Part shown: positions 37,243-49,800 of the stretch, one piece after another
How positions within the stretch are numbered: the stretch's first letter is position 1
How the letters are laid out: the number at the start of each line of letters is the position of its first letter
Assembly (NCBI RefSeq): GCF_036588685.1
Contig: NC_086378.1
Span: forward strand, 78,881,127 to 78,945,126
Length of the DNA: 64,000 nt
Direction of reading: 5' to 3'
Origin: Mytilus trossulus
Taxonomy: Eukaryota > Mollusca > Bivalvia > Mytilida > Mytilidae
Notes under the pieces: model-generated
Seen by the model: the letters and a program-made list of their open reading frames with translations, nothing else
Databases searched by the model: none
Told to the model about the DNA's origin: nothing
Position numbers and translations under genes: made by a program

Positions 37243-38577
37243 ATTAAAATAGATGACAAGTTGAGATTGGAACAAATGATGTTTTTTTTTAATCTTGTAC
37301 AATGATTTAGCACTATCAGAAAAACATGTCAATTTTTATTTGAAGCACAATTCCATTTGCAGTTTTTGAGTACTTCTGTTTTTGATCGTTTTTAACGTTT
37401 GCCAAAATATAACTGATACCTGAATCTAACGGTTAGAGATGTGCCTGTGAGGCCAAGTAAATTTTCAGCTTAATTGCATTTTATGTTTTAGATCGAGTTA
37501 TGCTGTTTTCAATTAAGGCATTCCCAATCATTTAGCGATATAGGGGGGTTGGGGGGAAAAACAACATTTGTTATATAGTTTAGGTGGAACAACCGGCCTT
37601 GTTATATATAGGCAAAATTGTGTATGCTTATATAGAACATCAACGAATCTCTGAATTAGTTTTCTCTCTATTTGACCAAGGTATTATGTAAACGAAAATG
37701 TAAAACAGGTTGATAGAAGTTTAAATATGCACTTAAAAAGGTTTTTTTTTCAAAACTGTTTTTTCAGAAAGTGCAAGGCTTAGAACTTTTTTGCGTGATC
37801 CCTTTCTTAAAATTCAAAAGACAATATATAATCATGTTACCAAAATCTCTTTTTGTGGGTCGAATACAGAGAGAAGAAATAAATGTATTTGTTTTTAATA
37901 AATACTTTTCTGAGTAATCTCTTAATCTCTTGATTTTAACATTTGATAAGGGACTTCTAGTTTTGAAATTTCCTTGGAGTTTAAGTGATTTTTACTTTTG
38001 CTAACGTGTGGAAGACAGAAAAAAACTTACCGTCACATTGAACATACTAGAGTTAAAACTTAACTTTTGTCCCTTTTCTTTGGTTACAAAATTTTTTTGT
38101 TTTCGTAACTTCAATGCTTCAAGGACAGTCAATAACACTTATACAAGAAGCCAAATATAGACGTGACATAACTTTGACATTTATGTATATAAAAAAAGAG
38201 CGGTGGAGTGTTATACCGAATAGAAGTTATTTGTTTTCCCTCTGTAATATTTCAATGCCAAAAAAATCTCTTTATGTGGTAATTAGGAATTAGTGTGTAT
38301 CAAAACAAAACAATTGAATGAATTAAAACAATGATTTCTTTTACAAAGATTAGATAGTTAGCTTTGAAGAAACTCCAAACCGTCAATGTTCTGAATTCGT
38401 GACACACAATGTAAATGTTGTTATGAAGTTTTATTGTCCAAAAGCAATGAAATGTACATTAAGTTTTTCAAAACGTATGAATTCTAAGTATTATAATATT
38501 TGTCTGTTCAAACATGGCCTGACCTAAACACTAAGAATCAAATGAATGAAATTTTACTGAAGACATGTAACAAAAAT

Positions 38578-38835
38578 AGCCTGGTATTCAGTGGTTGTCG
38601 TTTGTTTATGTGTTACATATTTGTTTTTCGTTCATTTTTATATAAATAAGGCCGTTAGTTTTCTCGTTTGAATTGTTTTACATTGTCATATCGGGGCCTC
38701 TTGTATCTGACTTTGTGGCATTTTGTCCCACTTGGGATGAAGAGAATACGTGAAGTTATAGCTGACTATGCGGTATAGGCTTTTCTCATTGTTGAAGGCC
38801 GTACCGTGATCTATAGTTGTTAATGTCTGTGTCTT
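38578..38835 (-). repeat. R1 dispersed repeat
   Basis: 'ggtattcagtggttgtcgtt', 'cgttcatttttatataaata' and 'gaaggccgtaccgtgat'. Confidence 0.6.
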
Positions 38836-38867
38836 TTTGGTCTCTTGGGGACAGAAACTAAGGATCA

Positions 38868-39320
38868 TAAAGGCAACAGTAGTATACCGCTGTTCAAAAG
38901 TCACAAATCGATAGAGAATTTAACAAATCCGGGTTACAAACTAAAATCGATGGAAACACATCAACTATAAGAGAAAAATCACGAAACAACAGAACACTGA
39001 AGTGCAAAAATTAGTTAACAATTGTCATATACCTGACTTGGTGCAGGACATTTTTAGAAAAAAAATGGTGGGTTGATCCTGGTTTTATAGCAAGCAAAGC
39101 TCCGCACTTTCTGGCACTGTTAAATACACCGCCACCAATATCAACCCATTCAGGTAAAGTTAATCATAGTCGAACTTGTATTCTATCAAAGAGTAAAATC
39201 ACAAAAATACTGAATTCCGAGGAAAATTCAAATCAATAGTCCCTAATCAAATGACAAAATCAAATGATTATGCAAAACCTCTCACTTATATGACAGTCAC
39301 ATCAAATTCAATCCCATCTA
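38868..39320. repeat. R4 followed by two R2 pieces
   Basis: R4 starts 'aaaggcaacagtagtatacc' at about 38868 and merges with R2 sequence ('catatacctgacttggtgca', 'gggttgatcctggttttata'). A second R2 stretch follows at about 39185-39320. Confidence 0.55.
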
Positions 39321-39554
39321 CAACGATGCGTCAACACCTTGTCACAATCTCAAAAGAAACAAATATTGAACAAAAAACACAAAAACAAACGATCAAAATT
39401 TAATAAAACACATGCATTGCTTCGCGTGTATAACGTCATAAAATGTACATGTCACATATGAAAACAAAAACGAGATTTAAAATTATGTTGAAGTTCATTA
39501 GAATTTTTAAGAATCCACATATGGTTAATACCCCTACGCGAGTAAAATAATTTT

Positions 39555-41400
39555 GTCGTTCAAAAAAAGAGGGACGAAAGATACCAAAGGGACAGTCAAA
39601 CTCATAAATCCAAAACAAACTGACAACGCCATGGCCAAAAATGAAAAAGACAAACAGAAAAACAATAGCACACATGACACAACATAGAAAACTAAAGAAT
39701 AAACAACACGAACCACACCAAAAACTAGGGGTGATCTCAGGTGCTCCAGAAGGGTAAGCAGATCCTGCTCCACATGTGGAGCCCGTCGTGTTGCTTATGT
39801 GATAACAAATCCGGTAAATAGTCTAATTCGGTAGGTCACATTCATGAAAGGGAAGGGGATTGTAGTTACGACGCAAGGAACATATCCGATATCATTTGTG
39901 AAACGGTTATCCCATAACGGTCAACCAACTCGTGATGGTGTCCGTAAAATTTACGAAGGGATGATTTCAACTTCACCATATGGAACTCTTGGTTTAATAG
40001 CTTCCTTGTGAACAATAACCCTCTATCAAGAAAATCATGATAGGAAATGCAAGCACGGAAATATCGTATCAATTGGGAGATATATACCCCGTATGCAGGT
40101 GCTGCTGGAATGTTGCTACTTGGAAATGGAAAGTTCACATATGGAAAGCTGAAATCATCTATTTTGTCGTAAAGTTTTATTTCAACCGACCCTCATTGTC
40201 AATTTCTAGATGTAAGTCAAGGAAAGAGGGACGAAAGATACCAAAGGGAAGTCAAACTCATAAATCTAAAACAAACTGACAACGCCATGGCTAAAAAATG
40301 AAAAAGACAAACAGAAAAATAATAGTACACGTGACACAACATAGAAAACTAAAGAATAAACAACACGAACCCCACAAAAAACTAGGGGTGATCTCAGGTG
40401 CTCCGGAAGGGTAAGAATAAGCAAGATATGAAGCCGACTTAATTGTATCTGTAGTATCCTTTATCTCCAATTCGATGGTATAGATGCGTTCCACATAGTC
40501 ACCAAATTTTGAATTGTTTAGTGAAAGGACGTCATCTATATAGCGGAAAGTAGAGTTAAAGGATATTGCTAACTTCTTATTTTTCTTCCTAAGAAGTTCC
40601 TGCATGAAGTCAGCCTAATAATAATAAAGAAACAAGTCGGCAAGTAGAGGGGCACAGTTTGTTCCCATTGGGATGCCGACAGTCTCTGAAAAAACACTTC
40701 CTCCGAACGTAACAAATATGTTGTCAATCAAGAAATCAAGCATCTTGATAATATCGGTTTCAGAGAATTTTTTGTTTGAACCAGAGTGATTCTTTACAAA
40801 GAAAGATTTATCCCTCCCTTAGACAAGATACTTGTATCTACGTTGGCCATTCTTTTTTTATAAAGCAAAGTAAGACCATTTCTTTCAATTTGTCTTTTAG
40901 TTTGGAATGTGGAATACTTGTGTAAAGAGTAGAAAGTAAAATGTTTTAATATTGTTACAAGATGAAAGAGAGTTAGATTGTATGTACTTTAAAAGATCTT
41001 TGGAATTTTTAAGTATCCACATCTGATTCACGCCACCTCTAGAATAGGCAGTTTCACAATAACTTTGAAGCCCGTCTTTGATTGCTGATAAAATAGATGT
41101 TAATAATTTAGAAAGAGGTTTCGTGGAGCACTTGGAAGACCCAGCAATATACCGTTGTTTGTAAGAACACTTATGTAGTTTAGGTATCCAATACAGTGAT
41201 GGAAGATACAGTTCTTCATCTTTGGTTGAAATACCAAAGGAACAAAGAACAGACCTATGATTATTCAGGATTTCCTTTTTGGTAAGTGTCGCGAGGGTAT
41301 ATGTTGAGTTTCCAAGTGAATTATCTATACCTAATTCGTTTATCAAGCAATTAATGTAATGACTTTTACAGACAAAAACGATGTTACAATATGAAGCTTT
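39555..41400 (-). mobile_element. Reverse-transcriptase retroelement, 5'-truncated, with nested insertion
   Basis: Best RT copy in the window. On the minus strand: NIVFVCKSHYINCLINELGI near 41390, LYWIPKLHKCSYKQRYIAGS near 41200, FVTFGGSVF and GTNCAPLLADLFLYY near 40650, FRYIDDVLSLNNSKF near 40530 and SNIPAAPAYGVYISQLIRYF near 40090, then the R3 tail (39800-39555) ending in the ccctcttt end. Frames are broken by small indels (e.g. near 40620 and 40890). At 40225-40425 a second R3 tail interrupts the frame between SASYL and DLHLEI-type sequence. No endonuclease seen. Penelope-like identity is possible but unproven. Confidence 0.75.
40221..40425 (-). mobile_element. R3 tail inserted inside the RT gene
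   Basis: Removing about 210 bp restores the RT frame between 'gtaagtcaag' on the left and 'caagatatgaag' on the right. The repeated 'caag' on both sides fits a 4-bp target duplication. The insert ends in the usual R3 terminus (agagggacgaaagatacc). Confidence 0.7.
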
Positions 41401-41447
41401 TTTAATCGGCTGAGCGCAGAGAACGAGTTTTAAAAGGCTTCATATTA
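41389..41447. repeat. Hairpin at the 5' break of the RT element
   Basis: 'atatgaagcttttttaa' and 'ttttaaaaggcttcatat' are near-perfect inverse copies around a 22-bp GC-richer loop. RT homology stops at this hairpin. Confidence 0.55.
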
Positions 41448-41654
41448 TGTCAAGCAGCTAATATAGATATTTAGACTACCGGATAATCGATTTATCGGAA
41501 TGCATGATTGGAATAAACGCTTTCTTTGTTTCACAAGCTACCATAATATGCCTTGTCAAGATCGGGTCACTCTTAACAACATCGGGTCATCCATAATGAC
41601 GTCGCTTATTTGTCCGATCTAAATAATAGAGGCGGGTCAACGTATTCGACGTCA

Positions 41655-41935
41655 CAAATAAAGGCAACAGTAGTATACCACTGTTCGAAGTCATAAATCG
41701 ATGGAAAGAAAACTAATTGGGGTTACAAACTGAAACCGAGGCAAACACATCAACTTTAGGGAGAAATCAACGATACAACAGTAGCACTTGAAGTGAACAA
41801 CAAACAAACAACAATGCAACAGACAAAGAAACGAACTATAAGATAACAAATTCAATTTTCTGGACATGGTAGAGGACATTTTAAGAACAACATGGTTGGT
41901 TAAACCTGGTTTTGCTCGCGCTTTTACTGCAATGG
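41655..41935. repeat. R4 dispersed repeat, long copy
   Basis: 'aaaggcaacagtagtatacc', 'tggggttacaaactgaaacc' and 'tggttggttaaacctggttt'. Confidence 0.6.
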
Positions 41936-43560
41936 TAAATATAACACTAAAATAACAACGTTACATAATAGTTATACAGTACAATTAATGACATTCAAGA
42001 TAGAGAAATAAAAGAAAATAAAACACCAGTACATTTTGACATGAATAAAAACGACCAACACGTAAAACAAGATAGGACAGCACACACAAAAAAACAGCAC
42101 AACAGAATCACGAACTGTCTATCACACGACTGTAGCAACGCCTTAAAAGTGTTCATAAAATTTATGCAGCATATTTAATTCTTTTTCCTCATTACTTTGT
42201 TAAATTCTATTAAGAGCTGGGCAGATTATACAGCCGGAGGGACGAACAATAAAGTGATGTTATCCTTTTAGATACTCTAGTCCACAAACTAGTGTAAACG
42301 TTCAGGAGCTGATAAAACTTGAAAGGACCAAACGTAAAGCAACACCGGAATAAGGAATGAGAGCTAAACAAAATTTATAACGATTTCAAAATACCTATAA
42401 CGATTTCAAAAATTTGAAATATGGTTTATTTTTAAACCTTCTATTACTAATTTAGCATTAATTGATTCGTAATTTTCTGTTGGATAAACAGCTTTTATTT
42501 GCGTATAAGTATGTTACCTGCTGCCTTTATATAATGTTAAAAAGCTGCATCTTATAGAAATTGTGTCATAGCTTAATTTTATTTCAAACTTTTAATTAAT
42601 TCAGACAGGTCAAAACGTGATTTTTTTTCAGGTCTTCATTAAATTAACTAAACGGTGAAAAAAGTACTTTCAAAAAATGATATTTAATGGCAGGTCACCA
42701 AGAAAGTTATATTAATAAATGTTAGAACAAAAGCTTTTACTGACTGCATAGGTATGTAGGTGACTTGTATTATTGTGCTAGTCAACTCTTTGTAATATAA
42801 TCCCAGTTCCAGAAATATAACATGCGTAATATATAAAAGAAAATCATTTGTTTGTGTGCAATTCTATATCATTTTACCTATTTGGTATAGATAATAATAA
42901 GCAGTGATCAATGCTTAACTAAAGTAAAACTTTTTATAAATTGTTTCTGAATGTGAATATGTACCAAAGTTACTAACATACTTACGATGAAATATAACCA
43001 ATAAGTTTCTCATGCATCAGTCATGCAATGCATATTAAAATTATGTTTCGTTCACATCCTGTTTTAGTTTTTTTACGTCAAGAAAATTTCTTTTTTTTTT
43101 CATTTTTCATAAAGTAGGTAGAATCCGAATCCTCAATGTTTTTATATGTGTTACCGACTACTCAAATTTAAAAGTTTACATCTTTTAAGCATACTGTTGA
43201 TGCTTTTAGTTTTAGACAATTGATACTGTGAAAAACTTTTATTCGTGTGTATCAATTTTCTTGTTTGAGCAAAACTTACATTTCCTTGATTCTTAAATTG
43301 GTAGATTTTAGTATTTAGAAAGTAAATAAATAGTTGGCGAAGAATTTGAAGACGTCAGAAACGAAAATTAATGAAAACATAACTAGATGTTTTGTATGAT
43401 AATCTCGTGAACATTGTAAAATAAGGTTTTCACTTTCCTTTAGTACTTGGTTGTTTTACATTACTAACATCATTTGTCAAGCTTTTATAAGATTACTGCT
43501 TTCTGAAATATTTCGATTTATCTATTCTTATAGATGTCTTCGATTGAAAGAAATACAAAG
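41936..43560. other. No gene recognised
   Basis: A+T-rich DNA without exon-like frames, RNA genes or clear repeats of the families seen elsewhere in the window. Confidence 0.4.
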
Positions 43561-43569
43561 TAAACATTT

Positions 43570-43720
43570 TAAAAGAGGGTCGAAAGATACCAAAGGGACA
43601 GTCACACTCATAGATCGAAAATAAACAGTACACATGACACAACATAAAAAACAAAAGACTAAGCAACACGAACCACACCAACAACAAGGGGTGATCTCAG
43701 GTGGTCCGGAAGGGTAAATA
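43570..43720 (-). repeat. R3 repeat (RT-element tail)
   Basis: 'agggtcgaaagataccaaag' to 'ggtgatctcaggtggtccgg'. It carries an internal deletion of the 'gccatggctaaa' part. Confidence 0.6.
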
Positions 43721-44039
43721 GATTTAATTGATGCCTCGTTAAATCCGAAGTGTTGATCCAGATTAACCCGGGTCGATTCATCAACAAATTAACGGTCACC
43801 AACACTCTTAATTGCATCATAACTATGTCACTTAAAGAAAACGGTTAAACAAAGCTACACATGTATACCTTGAATTGTAGAAATATTTCTTATAAATTAA
43901 AAAAACCAAAAACAAGTCAAATATAAAACTTTTCATTTTTTTGTATGAGGATTATGAGGAGATATCAACGAACAAAGTCGTGCTGCTGCGTTTCTGATTA
44001 CAACTTTGTAGACAAAACCCGAGTATAGTGTCAAAGTTA

Positions 44040-44665
44040 TATAAAAGAGGGACAAAAGATACCAAAGGGACAGTCAAACTCATAAATAGAAAATAAACTG
44101 ACAACGCCATGGCTAAAAATGAAAAAGACAAACAGACAAACAATAGTACACATGACACAACATAGAAAACTAAAAAATAAACAACACGAACCCCACCAAA
44201 AACTAGGGGTGATCTCAGATGCTCCGGATGGATAAGCAGATCCTGCTCCACATGTGGCACCCGTCGTGTTGCTTATGTGATAACAAATCCGGTAAAAAGT
44301 CTAACTTGGTAGGTCACATTCATGAAAGGGAAGATGATTTTCGTTACGACGTAAGGAACATATCCGATATCATTTGTGAAACGCTTATTCCATAATGGTC
44401 ACCCAACTCGTGATGGTGTCCGCAAAATTTACGAAGGGATGATTTCAATTTCACCATTTTGAACTCTTGGTTTAATAGCTTTCTGTGAGCAGCAACCCTC
44501 TATCAAGGAAATCATGATAGGAAATGCAAGCACGGGAATATCGTATGAATTGGGAGATATATACCCAGTATGCAGGTGCTGGAATGTTTCTACCAAGAAA
44601 TGAAAAGTTCACAATTGGAAAGCTGAAAACATCTCTTTTGTCGTAAAGTTTTGTTTTCAACCGAC
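44040..44665 (-). pseudogene. RT-element 3' end: C-terminal RT fragment plus R3 tail
   Basis: The R3 tail (44040-44260) runs without a break into RT C-terminal sequence on the minus strand: PHVEQDLLIHPEHLRSPLVF near 44230 and NIPAPAYWVYISQFIRYSRA near 44570. Frames are broken. The 5' end stops near 44665. Confidence 0.65.
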
Positions 44666-45307
44666 ATATATAAGGTTTGTATCTTAGATATTTTTTTCAC
44701 TAACGTATTTTCTGTTTTATCTGAATTTATGTTTCATTGACTATTCACTCATTGTTCTCAATCATGAAATAATTAAAAAGGTTTAATTTACAAAAGGGAT
44801 ATTCCAACAGGTAAGTAGAAAATAAATTGACAACGACATGGAATAAAAAGACAAAATGGCTGTAAATTAAGTAAAAAAAATCGATCGATACTAGCTTTTA
44901 TTTCAACCAGTATATTGTTGATTTATAAGCATTTCATACAATATTTATCAAAATCGGTCAAGACAACTGAAAATGATACAATAACAAAAATAAGCTTTCA
45001 CAGTACATTTTTATGTCAACGGTCATACATTAACATTCCAAATTTGATCGAGATATTCTAGATATATTCCTTTGATAGAGTGTTGCCAAAATGTATAATA
45101 CATTCTAAGGTCAATGATAACTCTATTACATGTTTGTTATATTTTAATAAGTTAAATATAATACTTGAATTGAGTTTAAGTCATTGTTAGAAACATAAAA
45201 CATCAGTGTTTTCCTCTGTACATTCATCTTGGAATTTGTTACAAAAGTAATTGAATTCTGAATCTTTAAGCCTGTTCATATAATATGTCTGCATCATTCC
45301 TTCTTGT

Positions 45308-45354
45308 TCAGTACAGTTCTTGTAAACATTTGCCAGTTTGTATCCCGACGTCGA
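45308..45354 (-). CDS. Candidate last exon of gene A (uncertain)
   Basis: After an acceptor 'atatttacag', phase-1 entry from the last sushi exon gives VDVGIQTGKCLQELY then TGA. A longer 57-codon frame with four Cys (NCTEQEGMMQTYYMNRLKDS ...) starts at the same acceptor but needs phase 0. The C-terminus of gene A is therefore unresolved. Confidence 0.25.
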
Positions 45355-45489
45355 CTGTAAATATTACACCCTAACTGTAAAGAAAAAAATATTTTATTTT
45401 AAATCTTTCCATACTTGCCACTGCGTCAGATGTATTCATTACCTTCAACTGTTTTCTATCTCGTTTCTTTAGAGATCAAAATCACATTA

Positions 45490-45640
45490 ACGGTATCAAT
45501 TTTCATGCGCCAGATGCGCATTTCGACAAATTCCAAAGCTTATATGATAGATGAAGATCTATAATCCAAAAGGTCCAAAAAGTATAGCCAAATCCATGAA
45601 AGGAATCAGAGCTTTGCACAACCTGTGGAAGTTATCATAG
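45490..45640 (-). repeat. R6 dispersed repeat
   Basis: 'gccagatgcgcatttcgaca', 'gtccaaaaagtatagccaaa' and 'aatcagagctttgca', the inverse of the copy at 55500. Confidence 0.6.
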
Positions 45641-46633
45641 AAATAACTTTGTGTTGTTATTGTTTAACGTTGTATGTAAAATTATAACTGTTTCTTCTAG
45701 GTATCGAGGAATAAATAAGTATTTACTGCATTGATGACACTTCTTCTGTTCCCACTTATTATACTAGTATCCAATAACATACTACCATCTACTTTTATTC
45801 AATACACATCATCACACGAACTACCAAAATATTTTGACCAATAACGTAGAATAGTACTATATCTGACATGCATTTCCTATGTAGTCAGTTTCTTAATTAT
45901 TACTTGAATATAAGGTGAAAAGCAATGCATCTATATTCGAATAAATGAAATGCGACAAAAGAGCATCATGTTATTTTTCTTTTTGAACACGAAACAAATA
46001 GTACATTGTAATTGATAAATTTGTTAATTCTTAAGATTAATGTAAAAACTGTTGATAAAGATACTAAAACAATTAACAACTAACGTCCATTGCGAATTCT
46101 CTTTTGTAGTGTAAAATTAAAAAAGACAACAATCTTTAAAATTACCTGACAGTACAATCACACCAAATCCGTCTCATCATACTAAACAACAGATATATCA
46201 AGACTGATCCTTAGGAAGAACATATGGCACAAATACCTGTCTTGGTACACACACCAAATGTGGAGGTAAAAATATATAGATTTAACCTGATTGCAAAGTA
46301 CAAATGAAGGAGGCACAAAAATGCTGCTTTTGGAAAAGATATATCAGTTTAAGAAAAAGCCATTCAGAGGTTTTACATAACATTGGTATTACAGATATTC
46401 ATGACAAATAAGACAAACTGCAATTTGTTTATATGCTTTGTAAATAGGATTGGATTTAAAATTATTTTTTTGTTTAATAAAACATGTAAAATACGATATA
46501 TGAAATGAATGATTTGTAAAAAGACCTGCAATACCACCCGAAGTCTACTCAATCTGTACGTTAACCTTTTTGACTAAACTGAAAGAATGTTATAAGTTGT
46601 AGCTAAAACAAAGCACTAATAGTGTGTACTTGC

Positions 46634-46831
46634 CAGAACAATCTGGAATATTCGCCCCTGGAATCCATGAGCCTGAAGCGCCACAAACAAACCATCTGGT
46701 TGAATCTACTCCTCGTGCGACGGTGTAATCGTCTTGACACCAATATAGGCAGTATTGACCATAATCCGTTTTCCAGTTATTACACAATAAAGCTCCATTT
46801 AATGGAAGACTCAATGTTTGACACGGGAAGG
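46634..46831 (-). CDS. Gene A: second sushi module
   Basis: 66 codons, phase 1 to 1. FPCQTLSLPLNGALLCNNWK then YCLYWCQDDYTVARG ... WFVCGASGSWIPG ... PDCSG. The donor would be the non-canonical GC type (ctg/gcaagt). Without splicing, the frame reads on for 13 residues to a stop. Confidence 0.75.
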
Positions 46832-49800
46832 CTGTATAAAAAGTTTGTTAATTTGAAACTGTCATCCTCAAACTTAACGTTAGTTCTGATTCAGAGGTGT
46901 AGAATATTTCATCCAAATTAAATTAAAAAACAAACAATACGATAGATAACTTTTAAAACCTTTTCTATTACAGGCATACAATTTATATTATCTTACTCAA
47001 TTTGATTCAATTGACATTCTTTTTTTTTTTATTAAGTTTTGGAGTTTGGTATTTTTGTTACTCTTTTTGCGTAAATTAAAAATGTTTTCAGCTGATAGTT
47101 TTGTCCTGTTTATATATGAATGTCTCATGCTAAATCATGTTGTTCTATTGCATATTCGTCAACACTGTTGTAGTCATCTTTAAAAAAACACGTCCAACTG
47201 ATAAGTGTATATTGTGCCTTTGTAAATACTTCAACTTACGTCTTATTTTAATTTCAAATAAACATTCTGTAACAAGTCCGTTCATTGGTTTTAGAGCTGA
47301 GTAACTAATATTATAATCTCCCCACGGAAATGTCCAGTTATTTATGACGTAATTTTCTGTGATTAACAAAGACGTATTATGTGGGTCCGTGAAGCCAGGA
47401 ATGGTCCATTGTACCGATTTGGTAAGATCAGATGTTAGACTATGTATGTCCTTTGAACAATTAGACATAACAGGTGGCTGCACATCTATAATTTTGAAGA
47501 TAATCGAAAGATAAACACAGTTAACTTGAAGAAGCTTTGGATTCGTTTGTCTAACAATTGAAGAAACATTTAAATGCAATATGACGATTGTCATTGCAGT
47601 ATCGCTACTGTCTTTTGTAGACAAAACTTGCACTTGGCGTTTACAATTTTAATCCTGGTATATATGATGAGTTAATTTACAATCTCTGGGTCGATGCCAC
47701 TGCTTCTAAAGGTTTTTGTCAAATGGTATCAACAGCCCAGTAGAAATCACGTCTGTGTTGATATTAAATATCATTGATATGGTCGTGATTATGAATTAAA
47801 TGTTTACAAAACTTAAAAACTTTCGAAATAGTTAGGAAGTTTTTTCCTCAAGATAAACAATGATTACCTTAGCTGTGTTTGACAAAATGTATATGAAGTT
47901 GGGGTACTCAATACTCTTCAAGTTCGTACTTTATGCCGCTTTTTCTTTTGTGATTCGGGCGTTTCTAAAGAGTTTTTTTTTGTAAACGAAACGCGATTCT
48001 GACGTACAAAATTTGGTAGCTTTGATGATAATTATAGTAGACAATTGAAGAAAAAAAATATTTTCCACAAATCGGAACGATTGAAATTCAAAAAGCATAC
48101 AGCACCTTTATTGACAAATTTGAAAGTCGCAGTAGCATCAAATGATTAAAACTTCTTCTTTCTCGAATCTGTATTTTTAAACAGAGGTATACTACTATTG
48201 CCTTTATCTTAGTTCAAAACTTTAGTATATTTCTTTGATAAACGTTTAGTCATCTTGAGAGATGAAGTAATGCGATCTGACTAACTACCAGGACATTTCA
48301 GATAACACGTTAAATAGACAGCAAGTACGTTTATTAAAAAAAGATATTTTGTAAGAATATCCACTAGTAATGAAGTAATAAGTACTTATGAATATTAAAA
48401 ATGACTATCAAAATATATGCCTAAGGACACAGTATTTCTATGGTATTTTTATTGGTAGATAATTTGACGAAACTAATCCTTTTTTCTCTCAGATAAATCA
48501 AGGCTCCGTTGTATTCAAGATTCTATTTGCAAATGCTGTAAATTAAACTTTATCAAAATCGTATGGTCATATTACATATAGCAATACCTTAGAACATTTT
48601 CTAAAAAGTATATAAACGAAAAAACAATCCAAAGCGATGTGTTTACAATTCACCTATATCTATTTGAATATATTGCACTATCATAACTTTCAATAATGTA
48701 GATCTATCATTTAACTAAAATAAAATGCACATAGGGATAGTATAATACTACGTACTTGCTTTTTAATAATTGTAGAATTGATCAATGTGAGGGTGTCAGA
48801 AACCCATTTTACGTACCGATTTCACAATTTATTCCAGACCATCCATTTTCACACTGACATATATAGCCATTTGGAATATTGGTGCAATTGTTATCATGTT
48901 GACATGGAACACTGCTGCAATAGTTGAAAACTGAAAATGAAACAAAATAGAATATATAATAAAAATAATAAATTTTAGGAATTAAATTGATTACGTCACA
49001 CTAATGAAATTGTCCTTTGTATAAGAATGTCAACACATATCTGTAATTGAATCTTTAGTTTTCTATGTTGTGCCTTCTGTTCTGTTATCTGTTTGTTTGT
49101 CTTTTTTTTTAGCCATGACGTTCCAGTTTATTTTCTATCTATGAGTTTGACTCTCTCTCTGGAATCTTTCGTCCCTCTTTTAGAAGGATTTACTCCGTTA
49201 TTCGAAACCCACTCATTGAAATGAATGGTGATAGCATGTTAAACAAAAATCAAAAACTTACATGCACAACTGGGTTTTGTTCCATTCCATAACCCATTTA
49301 ATAGACATGTTCTGGTTAGGGATCCGTCAATCAACATGTAATCTTTGTTGCAGTTATACTGAATAGTATTACCATACGTGAACTGATTGCCGTCAATATT
49401 ACCATTAGAAATAGACCCGGGATCACCACAAGTTACTTCTACAATTTTATTGGAAAATATTACATGCAAATATCAAATAAATTATTATAGGAATGTTAGG
49501 CTTTTTGTGACGATAATAGAAGAATTAACGTTTTTTAATCTATACATTTTACTACCTTGAAATATTATTCGATAGAGTGTTTATGTAGAGCTACTGTCAA
49601 TTTTCCATCATATCACATGTCCTTACAATATATTATATTCTATTAATCAAATCGTAGAATTTGTAGATTTTTTAATACTATAAATGTTTACTAAAACTGT
49701 ATTGTGATAGAAGATTTTACCAGCACCCCATTATAATAAAGGAGGCAATTAATTTCGCTTCTTCGTAGTAGAAAGAACATGTTATGTTAGCAGAGTAAAT

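Noticed and set aside
39436..44260. Hydrophobic frame shared by R3 tails (SLVFYVVSCVLL-type)
   Set aside because: Conservation simply reflects the near-identical repeat copies; frames break at different points, so I do not claim a transmembrane protein.
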